NCBI GenBank assembly: GCA_012839805.1
Contig: DUMU01000035.1
Coordinates: forward strand, 1-64,000
Length of the DNA stretch: 64,000 nucleotides
Reading direction: 5' to 3'
From: Bacillota bacterium
GTDB taxonomy: Bacteria > Bacillota > Limnochordia > Limnochordales > DUMU01
Part shown: one piece after another, positions 29,205 through 35,682 of the stretch
Position numbering within the stretch: the first letter of the stretch is position 1
Layout: each line of letters starts with the position of its first letter
Program-made: the position numbers and the translations under genes
Notes under the pieces: generated by a model
Seen by the model: only the letters and a program-made list of their open reading frames with translations
The model's database searches: none
Told to the model about the DNA's origin: nothing

Positions 29205-29329
29205 ATCGAGCACCCCTACCTTTCCTCACGTACCAGGCATCGGCGTAAAAGGCCGGAAGGTTGAGGAAAGCAGCAGGTAAACGAGGCAGTCGGGCGAAAC
29301 CAGGGAGAGAAAGGGGGGCGGGCAATGGC

Positions 29330-30280
29330 ATGGCTTACTTCGGAGTAGTTTCTCTCAGCCTCAGCCGGTTACCGTTCACCGAGTTTCTGGACTTTCTTAC
29401 GGAGATAGAGGCGGATGGTTTCGAGCTGACCACCGTGGCCGGAGCGCACCGCGGACAGGTGGAGCTGGCAACGGAGGAGGGTCGCCGGCGCCTGTCCGAA
29501 CAGGTGGCAGCCGCCGGGCGCCGGATTTTGTCCCTGGGAGCTTACAACACTTTCATCGTACCTGCCGAGGCGCTACCGGCCCAGGTTGAACGGCTGGCCG
29601 GTTACATCCGGCTGGCCGCCGAACTCGGGATTCCGGTGGTACGGGCGATGGGGGGCGAGCTCCCCGAGGGTTTCACCCGGGAAGAGGGGATCACCGCCTT
29701 GGTGGAGGGTTTCCGCCAAGCGGCCCGCATCGCCGCCGATCACGGGGTGGTGCTGGCCCTGGAGAACCACGGGCGCTTCTTGCAGGAGGCAGACCTGCTG
29801 AAAGAGGTCGTGGAAAAGGTTGACTCCCCCCACTTCCGCCTTACTCTGGATACGGGCAACTTCTGCTGGGCGGGGCGTAGCATTGCCGAGGCGCGGGCGG
29901 CTTTTGCCGCTTTGCTGCCCTACGTGGCCAATGTTCATCTGAAGGATGTGGAGGCCGGAGCTGGTGTTCGTTTCGTTCCCGCCGGCACGGGGCAACTGGC
30001 AGAGGCGTTGGCGGACCTCTTGCACGGGCTGGCAAAGCAGGACTATTCTGGCCCCATACAGGTGGAATTCGAAGGGGCCGGGGACCCCCGGGAATTGCTC
30101 GGCCGGGAAGACCCCAACATCGATCGATATCTCAAATCGGGAACTCGCCACGGTTTGCAATGGGCGAAGGAGACGTGGGACAGTGCAGGTTTACATCATG
30201 GCGGACATGGAGGGGATCGGAGGTATCGTACTGCGGGAACAGGTGTCGCGCGGGACTCCGGAATATGCGGAGGCCCGTGA
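29330..30280 (+). CDS. Sugar phosphate isomerase/epimerase family protein (AP endonuclease 2-like TIM barrel)
   Basis: A TIM-barrel protein of the xylose isomerase-like / IolE family. Motifs include FLTEIEADGFELTTVAGAHRG, GYIRLAAELGIPVVRAMGGE, VLALENHGRFLQEADLLKEVVE, RLTLDTGNFCWAG and YVANVHLKDVEAG, which carry the usual Glu, Asp and His metal ligands. Family members isomerise or epimerise sugars, inositols or hydroxypyruvate. The start is ATG 29330, close behind AAGGGGGGCGGG. The frame runs 98 bases into the following M55 peptidase gene; the last ~30 residues are Gly/Arg-rich and unlike the family, so a recent stop-codon loss or sequencing error near 30180 is possible. It starts the accessory metabolic block. 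Confidence 0.82.
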   Translation: MAYFGVVSLSLSRLPFTEFLDFLTEIEADGFELTTVAGAHRGQVELATEEGRRRLSEQVAAAGRRILSLGAYNTFIVPAEALPAQVERLAGYIRLAAELGIPVVRAMGGELPEGFTREEGITALVEGFRQAARIAADHGVVLALENHGRFLQEADLLKEVVEKVDSPHFRLTLDTGNFCWAGRSIAEARAAFAALLPYVANVHLKDVEAGAGVRFVPAGTGQLAEALADLLHGLAKQDYSGPIQVEFEGAGDPRELLGREDPNIDRYLKSGTRHGLQWAKETWDSAGLHHGGHGGDRRYRTAGTGVARDSGICGGP

Positions 30281-30983
30281 GCTCTTCATTGCCGAAGTGA
30301 ACGCCGCGGTCGACGGCGCGTTCGCGGGCGGGGCGAGCCGGGTCATCGTGAGGGACGCCCACGGGACGGGGTTCAACTTTCCTCTGGAGAAAATGGATCC
30401 GAGGGCGGAGTGGGTCGCAGGGGCGGTGCCGGCGGGAGAGCGTTTCCCGGGGATGACCGGGGAGACGGACCTCTTGTTGCTGGTGGGCTACCATGCCCGG
30501 GCGGGTACGGAGGCTGCGGTGCGAGACCATACCATGAGCAGCCTGACCTGGCAGCGCTTCGAGCTCAACGGCCGGGAAGGAGGCGAGGTGATGATCGACG
30601 CCGCGCTCGCCGGTTACCTGGGGGTGCCGGTCGGCCTCGTCACGGGCGACGATAAGGTCTGCCGCGAGGCGCGGGAGCTCCTGGGGGAGGTCGAGACGGC
30701 GGAGGTGAAAAAGGGCCTCGGGCGGCACGCGGCGCAACTCCTCGCTCCCGAGGCAAGCCGCCGGCGGGTGCGGGAGGCGGCCGCCCGGGCGGTGAGACGA
30801 GCCCGGGACTTCACGCCTTTCGTGGTTAAGCCGCCGATCGTGGTCCGTATCCGGTTCACCGGGACCGAGATGGCCGATGCCGTCCGGGTGGATGGCAAAA
30901 CTCGCGTCCGTCTGGACGGCCAGACCATCGAGTACCGGGGAGACGACCTCTGGCAGGTAGTGAGTATGGCTTTGTGGGGTTGA
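30183..30983 (+). CDS. M55 family peptidase (DppA-like D-aminopeptidase)
   Basis: A 266-residue zinc peptidase of family M55. Metal ligands typical of DppA are visible: Asp and Glu in MADMEGIGGI, His in RDAHGTGFN, His in LVGYHARAGTE, and Glu in GREGGEVMIDAAL. In Bacillus, DppA removes D-Ala from D-Ala-containing dipeptides and supports peptidoglycan recycling. The C-terminal region (KPPIVVRIRFTGTEMADAV) also fits. The track ORF begins upstream in shadow sequence; GTG 30183 with AAGGAG upstream is the true start. The gene overlaps the end of the preceding isomerase frame by 98 bases. Confidence 0.87.
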   Translation: MQVYIMADMEGIGGIVLREQVSRGTPEYAEARELFIAEVNAAVDGAFAGGASRVIVRDAHGTGFNFPLEKMDPRAEWVAGAVPAGERFPGMTGETDLLLLVGYHARAGTEAAVRDHTMSSLTWQRFELNGREGGEVMIDAALAGYLGVPVGLVTGDDKVCREARELLGEVETAEVKKGLGRHAAQLLAPEASRRRVREAAARAVRRARDFTPFVVKPPIVVRIRFTGTEMADAVRVDGKTRVRLDGQTIEYRGDDLWQVVSMALWG

Positions 30984-31038
30984 AAGTAACCCGGTGGAAC
31001 TCTCAGGCTAGTAAGCCGGAAGCGGGGGTAGTGACAGG

Positions 31039-32145
31039 ATGAGCAGCAAGGAGTTCACCATCAACTTGGCCGCAGAACTTTTGCGTCACCCGCCGGTGGA
31101 GAAGCCGGTAGGCTGGGCGGTGGTCGGGTGCGGAGTGATCGGGCCACTACACGCCGCCGGGGTGGCCAAGGGGCCCTTCACCCGGCTGGTTGCTTGTTGC
31201 GACATCGTGGCGGAGCGGGCGGAAAACCTGGCCCGGCAGCACGGGGCGAAGGCGTACACCAGCCTGGAACAGGTGCTGGATGACCCGGAGGTAGAGGCGG
31301 TGTCGATCTGCACTCCTTCGGGGATGCATCCCGAGATGACGATTCGGGCCTTGCGGGCGGGTAAGCACGTGTTGACCGAAAAGCCCATGGCCATCCACCT
31401 CGAGGATGCCGACGCCATGATCAGGACCGCGGAAGAGACGGGCGGGCAGCTGGCAGTTATCTTTCAACGCCGGACTCAGCCGGTCTTTCGCACCATCAAG
31501 GCGGCGATGGAGGAAAAAGTACTTGGTAAACCGGTTCTGGGCGATGCTTACATGAAGTACTACCGTTCCCCCGAGTATTACCGCAGCGCGGATTGGCGGG
31601 GCACTTGGCAGTGGGACGGTGGCGGCGCACTGATGAACCAGGGGATACACATCATTGATATGCTGCAATGGCTCATGGGCCCGGTCGAGTCCGTCTACGC
31701 TCACGCAGGTACTCTGGTCAGAGAGATCGAGGTAGAAGATACCGCGGTGGCAGTACTGAAGTTCAGAAACGGAGCCTTCGGGGTAATCGAGGGGACCACT
31801 TCTGTATATCCTGGAGTGGACCATCGTATTGAACTGCATGGCGAGAAGGGCACCATCCGGGTTGACGGCGAGAGGATCGTGGAATGGCGGGTAGAGGGTC
31901 CGGACGGCAAGCCCGTATCCCGGCTGGAGGGAACAACAGGTGAGGCCGGCAGCCCTTCGCCGACCTCGGACCCGCGGGCGATTTCGGCCGACGGGCACTG
32001 GATCCAGATCCAGGACCTGGCATTGGCCATTCGGGACGGCCGGCCGCCCCTGGTTCCCGGGCGGGAGGGCCGGCCGGCGCTGGAGATCATCCTGGGAATC
32101 TACGAGTCCAGCCGGACGGGCCGGGAGGTTTATCTGGGCAGATAG
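31039..32145 (+). CDS. Gfo/Idh/MocA family oxidoreductase
   Basis: A 368-residue NAD(P)-dependent dehydrogenase of the glucose-fructose oxidoreductase / inositol dehydrogenase family. The N-terminal Rossmann fold has WAVVGCGVIGPLHAAGVAKG; the EKPMAIHLEDADAM motif contains the conserved Lys, and the C-terminal beta-sheet domain has WRGTWQWDGGGALMNQGIHIIDMLQWLMGP with the catalytic Asp/His region. The substrate is probably a sugar or polyol. It lies 55 bases after the M55 peptidase and near the isomerase, which together suggest carbohydrate or amino-sugar metabolism. ATG 31039 is the start. Confidence 0.9.
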   Translation: MSSKEFTINLAAELLRHPPVEKPVGWAVVGCGVIGPLHAAGVAKGPFTRLVACCDIVAERAENLARQHGAKAYTSLEQVLDDPEVEAVSICTPSGMHPEMTIRALRAGKHVLTEKPMAIHLEDADAMIRTAEETGGQLAVIFQRRTQPVFRTIKAAMEEKVLGKPVLGDAYMKYYRSPEYYRSADWRGTWQWDGGGALMNQGIHIIDMLQWLMGPVESVYAHAGTLVREIEVEDTAVAVLKFRNGAFGVIEGTTSVYPGVDHRIELHGEKGTIRVDGERIVEWRVEGPDGKPVSRLEGTTGEAGSPSPTSDPRAISADGHWIQIQDLALAIRDGRPPLVPGREGRPALEIILGIYESSRTGREVYLGR

Positions 32146-32340
32146 GGCGGACGCCCGGTTGACCCGGCCGGGCGAGCCGGTCTGATAGGCTGGGCCGGCC
32201 CGGTCGAACCGGCTTGAGCCGGGGGCCGGGCAGTTCAAGGGAGCGGGCAGGGCCGCGCCGGCGCAGAAGGCCGGGCTCGGGCCGGGTTGGCGACAGGCTC
32301 GGCGCCCACCAGATCGGAAATGCAGGCGGAGGTGCGAGGG

Positions 32341-32682
32341 ATGCCCGGGTTTCTCTGGCGATTACTGCTCAACGGAATCGCCTTGCTGATCACGGTACGA
32401 CTGGTGAACGGCCTCAAGGTGGACACGGTCTGGACCGGCCTGCTGGCCGGCGCGGTGCTGGGTATCGTCAATGCGGTGATTCGCCCGGTCCTTTTTTTCT
32501 TTTCTCTACCAATCACCGTATTGACCCTTGGCCTTTTCACTCTGGTCATCAACGCTTTGATGCTCTGGCTGACTTCGGCCATCGTACCCGGCTTCCGAAT
32601 CGACGGCTTTGCGGCCGCGTTTTGGGGGTCATTGGTACTATCACTGGTGAGCTGGGTGCTCAGCTGGTTCTTGCCCGGTTGA
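32341..32682 (+). CDS. Phage holin family 4 / YvlD-like membrane protein
   Basis: A four-helix membrane protein of 113 residues, with segments LWRLLLNGIALLITVRLV, LLAGAVLGIVNAVIRPVLFFF, VLTLGLFTLVINALMLWL and AAFWGSLVLSLVSWVLSWF. The NAVIRPVLFFFSLPITVLTLGLF region is the signature of the YvlD family. Despite the holin name these are chromosomal proteins, not prophage remnants; Bacillus yvlD belongs to the yvlABCD operon under envelope-stress control. The track start at 32287 lacks a ribosome-binding site; GGAGG nine bases before ATG 32341 favours that start. It interrupts the sugar-metabolism genes. Confidence 0.83.
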   Translation: MPGFLWRLLLNGIALLITVRLVNGLKVDTVWTGLLAGAVLGIVNAVIRPVLFFFSLPITVLTLGLFTLVINALMLWLTSAIVPGFRIDGFAAAFWGSLVLSLVSWVLSWFLPG

Positions 32683-32761
32683 GCGCCGGTCCCGGCCGGG
32701 TTGAGACCCGCGGGAGTGAGGGCCCGAGGTTACCGAGGTGCAGGCAAGGGAGGGGCGGCAG

Positions 32762-33772
32762 GTGAACTTGGTTACCACGGTTACTGCTAATGCGACCGTG
32801 GACAAGACCTACCGGCTCGACCGCTTCGAACCGGGCACTTTGATGCGGGTTCACCAGATGGAGTCGGTCCCCGGTGGAAAAGGGATCAACGTGGCCCGGG
32901 TGTTACGCCGCCTGGGACACCCGGCCCTGGCCACCGGTTTCGTGGCCGGCTTCTCGGGGGCGTGGATACGCCACCGCCTGGACCAGGAAGGTATCTGGCA
33001 TGATTTCGTCGAGGTGGACGGGGAGTCACGCCTTTCGGTTACCATCCCGAACCCGGACGGGCGCGGGCAAACCGAGATTCTCGAACCGGGACCGGCCATC
33101 AACCCCGACGATCAGTTGGCCCTGATCTCCGTGGTGGAACGGTGGGCGCGGCAGAGCCGGTGCGTCGTGCTGGCAGGGAGCTTGCCCCCGGGCGCCTTCC
33201 CGGATCTTTATGCTCGGATAATCAGGACCGTTCAGGCAGCGGGGACCCCGGTGGCTCTCGACGCCAGCGGCGAGGCACTCCGGCTGGGGATCGCCGCCCA
33301 CCCGTTTCTGGTCAAACCCAACCGGCGGGAACTCGCCGCTTTAGGCCTGCCGCCCGGGCTGCCGGGATCCGTCCCGGGAGCAGCCGGGCGCCAGGCATTG
33401 AGGGCGCTCGCGGAGGCGTGGGCGCGGTTGGCGCAGGCCGAGTGGTTCATCGTTACTGCGGGCGAGGAAGGAGCGCTGGCGGTATGCCGGAGGGTGGACC
33501 GGGGTGGGGGGCAGGGGGCAGGACAGGATCTGCCCTCGTTTGAGTTTTTCTGGGCGACACCTCCTGAGGTGACTCCCGTCAACCCGGTGGGCAGCGGTGA
33601 CGCGTTCCTGGGAGGCCTTCTGGCCGGCATGCTGGAGGGCCGGGATGCGGCCGGGTGCCTCCGCTTGGCCAGCGCCGCGGCGGCGGCCAACGTCATGGTG
33701 ATGGGAGCGGGGATGATCGACCGGAAAATAGTGCAGCGTTTGGAGGAGCACGTTACGGTGGAGGCGATATAG
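32762..33772 (+). CDS. 1-phosphofructokinase family hexose kinase (PfkB superfamily)
   Basis: A 336-residue PfkB-family kinase of the 1-phosphofructokinase / tagatose-6-phosphate kinase subgroup. Family signatures are VTANATVDKTYRL at the N-terminus, VPGGKGINVARVLRRLG, LAGSLPPGAFPDLYA, HPFLVKPNRREL and the anion-hole/catalytic Asp motif NPVGSGDAFLGGLLAG. It would phosphorylate a sugar phosphate such as fructose 1-phosphate or tagatose 6-phosphate with ATP. GGGAGGGG six bases before GTG 32762 indicates that start rather than 32738. Its stop lies two bases from the convergent GntR gene's stop, and no transporter of the PTS type is adjacent. Confidence 0.87.
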   Translation: MNLVTTVTANATVDKTYRLDRFEPGTLMRVHQMESVPGGKGINVARVLRRLGHPALATGFVAGFSGAWIRHRLDQEGIWHDFVEVDGESRLSVTIPNPDGRGQTEILEPGPAINPDDQLALISVVERWARQSRCVVLAGSLPPGAFPDLYARIIRTVQAAGTPVALDASGEALRLGIAAHPFLVKPNRRELAALGLPPGLPGSVPGAAGRQALRALAEAWARLAQAEWFIVTAGEEGALAVCRRVDRGGGQGAGQDLPSFEFFWATPPEVTPVNPVGSGDAFLGGLLAGMLEGRDAAGCLRLASAAAAANVMVMGAGMIDRKIVQRLEEHVTVEAI

Positions 33773-33774
33773 AG

Positions 33775-34509
33775 TTATACGCCTTCCAGTTCAACCTGAA
33801 GGGTGTACCGGTCGGCTCGCAAGAAGGATTCGACGAACTCGATGGGGCGATCATCGGGCAGGTAGGAGACGCGTTCCACGGCGAAGGCCGGCGAGCCCGG
33901 GCGCACGCCCAGGAGATGGGCGGTGGGAGTGTCCAGGAGAACGGCCGAGTACTCCTCCACGGCCCGAACCGGGCGCAGGCCCATCCCCTCGAGGACCGAA
34001 TAAAGTGAACCGGTGGCCAGCTTATCTTCTTCCCTGAGCAGGGGATGGACCAGGGAAAAGGGTAGATAGGCGGTCTGCAGGCCCATGGGTTCGTCATCGC
34101 CCAGGCGCAAGCGGCGCAAAACGGCTACCGCGTCGTGGTCGCCGATGCCCAGGGCACGGGCTACCTTGGGAACGGCGGTTTGCACTTCGAAAAGCAGGAG
34201 CTTGATGCCGGGGCGGAGGTTACGCTGTTTCAGCTCTTCGGTGAAGCTCGTGATCGTCTTGAGCTTGCGGGAGAGGCGGGGGCGGGCCACGAATGTTCCT
34301 TTACCCTGAATGCGGTATAGGCGCCCTTCGAGGACGAGTTTCTGGATCGCCTGTTTTACCGTGATGCGGCTGACTCCGTGGCGGCGGGCGAGTTCGAGCT
34401 CGGTCGGAATCTGTTCGCCCGGTGAGTAGACGCCCTTTTCCAGGTCGGCTCGAAGCAGGTCGTACATCTGCTGGTAGAGCGGGAGCGGGTCTTCGCGGTT
34501 GAGAGTCAT
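33775..34509 (-). CDS. GntR family transcriptional regulator (HutC/UTRA type)
   Basis: A 244-residue regulator. The N-terminal winged helix-turn-helix is typical of GntR (PLYQQMYDLLRADLEKGVYSPGEQIPTELELARRHGVSRITVKQAIQKL, quoted here as LARRHGVSRITVKQAI). The C-terminal UTRA ligand-binding domain (RPGIKLLLFEVQTAVPKVARALGI, FAVERVSYLPDDRPIEF) usually senses sugar phosphates. It is transcribed convergently to the PfkB gene. A good promoter with a GTTATAAC palindrome at its predicted start site lies about 70-110 bases upstream and suggests autoregulation; the same arrangement precedes the solute-binding protein gene at 24.5 kb. Confidence 0.92.
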   Translation of the reverse strand: MTLNREDPLPLYQQMYDLLRADLEKGVYSPGEQIPTELELARRHGVSRITVKQAIQKLVLEGRLYRIQGKGTFVARPRLSRKLKTITSFTEELKQRNLRPGIKLLLFEVQTAVPKVARALGIGDHDAVAVLRRLRLGDDEPMGLQTAYLPFSLVHPLLREEDKLATGSLYSVLEGMGLRPVRAVEEYSAVLLDTPTAHLLGVRPGSPAFAVERVSYLPDDRPIEFVESFLRADRYTLQVELEGV

Positions 34510-34577
34510 AGCCGGTGTCCCCTTGTGTCCGTGTCACCTTGCCGTGTTACCCTGCCGGGTTACCGTCGGGGTACGTG

Positions 34578-34619
34578 GTTATAACATTCTCATCTTAAAG
34601 CAATTGCCCCCCTTGTCAA
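34578..34619 (-). promoter_or_regulatory. GntR promoter with GTTATAAC operator
   Basis: On the minus strand TTGACA (34619-34614) is followed after 16 bases by TAAGAT (34597-34592), a fair sigma-A promoter. The palindrome GTTATAAC (34585-34578) falls at the predicted transcription start, an ideal position for repression. The distance from TTGACA to the palindrome is 28 bases. Confidence 0.62.
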
Positions 34620-34695
34620 GTCTTGCCGGCGCAGGGTATGCCGCGCGAGCACGATCCCGCGGGCCGGAAGGTTGGCCCGCGTGCTGGAAGGCCGG

Positions 34696-35106
34696 TCACG
34701 GGGGAGACAACGGGGGAAGAAGGGCTTCGACGCGGCGAAAGAGGTTGGTGATGCCGGCGCGCCGGGGTTCAAGCCATCGGGTGCGAAGTTCCTCGGGGTC
34801 CGGCTGCCAGAGGAGTTCACCCGTCTCTTCGTCCTTTAGCGGGCCGCAAGCAGACCGGTAGTCCAGCCGCAGGTGGGCGCCGGATTTAGCCGGGCGCCGT
34901 TCGAGACGCGCCCCCAGGCACCGCAGTCCGTGAAGCAGGCCGGCCAGTTGAGCAGCATCGCCCGGGGCGGGGGCGGCGCGAGCGCTCGCCCACGCTTCGA
35001 CGAGGAGTGTTTCCCAGAGAAGATGGTCTTCGAGCAGATCGGGGCGGGGATCGTGGTCGAGACCGGGCGTAGCTTGACCAACGTCCTCCGGCAAAGAGCC
35101 CTCCAT
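34696..35106 (-). CDS. Hypothetical protein, small orphan
   Basis: A 136-residue protein that I do not recognise. ATG 35106 on the minus strand has an AGGGGG Shine-Dalgarno about nine bases upstream, and the frame fills an otherwise empty stretch between the divergent gntR and phasin genes. The sequence looks protein-like: an acidic N-terminus, helical segments (LLEDHLLWETLLVEAWASAR, AAQLAGLLHGLRCLGARLERR), then a basic, aromatic-containing half (HLRLDYRSACGPLKDEETGELLW, RTRWLEPRRAGITNLFRRVEALL). No signal peptide or membrane segment. The opposite-strand ORF 34873-35274 is less convincing in composition and has no ribosome-binding site. Confidence 0.55.
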   Translation of the reverse strand: MEGSLPEDVGQATPGLDHDPRPDLLEDHLLWETLLVEAWASARAAPAPGDAAQLAGLLHGLRCLGARLERRPAKSGAHLRLDYRSACGPLKDEETGELLWQPDPEELRTRWLEPRRAGITNLFRRVEALLPPLSPP

Positions 35107-35276
35107 CGCGGATTTCCCCCTCGCTCCGGCTCGTCCAAATGGTCTACTTCGTCCCGGGGCCGGTTTCTCCTTGCTTGGGAGTGGAGCGAGGGGGTGGCCT
35201 CACCCGGCCGCCCGGGCCGAGGCCAGGGCCGCGCGGAGCTGCCAGGACAGGGTAAAAGGCGCAGCGGGCGTTAAGG

Positions 35277-35282
35277 TATAAT
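35277..35282 (+). promoter_or_regulatory. Consensus -10 (TATAAT) for the phasin-like/aarF unit
   Basis: A perfect TATAAT lies about 70 bases before the phasin-like gene in a locally A/T-rich patch (GGTATAATAAAG). The -35 region is not consensus. Confidence 0.5.
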
Positions 35283-35352
35283 AAAGTTATTGGCCAAAGG
35301 TGGCCGGTTCAAGGAAAAGGGGAAGATGCACTGCGTCGAAGGGGGTCAGCAC

Positions 35353-35673
35353 ATGGGCGAGGGAACCAGCACGATTGGACGATGGGTCCTGGCCGGACTG
35401 GGACTGGCCGCGCTGACGCGTGACAAGGCCGAAGAGCTCATCCAGGAGCTCGCGCGCCGGGGGGAGATGAGCCGGGAGGAGGCCCGGGAGATCGGACGGC
35501 AGATCCGCGAGCGGGGCGAGACCGAGTGGGCCGAATGGAGGCAGTACTTTAGCAGCAGTGGTCAGAAGTTCTTCACCTCCGCCGGCCTGGTTACCCGAGC
35601 CGAGTTCCAGGAGCTGAAGCAGAAAGTGAAGGAGCTCGAAGAGCGGCTGGACCGGCTGGGGACGGTTCAGTAA
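35353..35673 (+). CDS. Phasin-like / PhaF-type small helical protein
   Basis: A helical protein of about 106 residues from ATG 35353 (AAGGGGG about eight bases upstream). The N-terminus (STIGRWVLAGLGLAALTRDKAEELIQELARRGEMSREEA) and the C-terminal coiled coil (TRAEFQELKQKVKELEERLDRL) are typical of small phasin-like proteins found beside aarF/ubiB kinases in Firmicutes. In PHA-producing bacteria such proteins coat granules, but no PHA synthase is in the window, so the function here is open. It precedes the AarF gene by nine bases and is surely cotranscribed. Confidence 0.65.
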   Translation: MGEGTSTIGRWVLAGLGLAALTRDKAEELIQELARRGEMSREEAREIGRQIRERGETEWAEWRQYFSSSGQKFFTSAGLVTRAEFQELKQKVKELEERLDRLGTVQ

Positions 35674-35682
35674 GCTGTTGCC

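Noticed and set aside
32341-32682. Prophage remnant suggested by the phage-holin family name
   Set aside because: The YvlD family is chromosomal and widespread; no other phage gene, integrase or att repeat is in the window.
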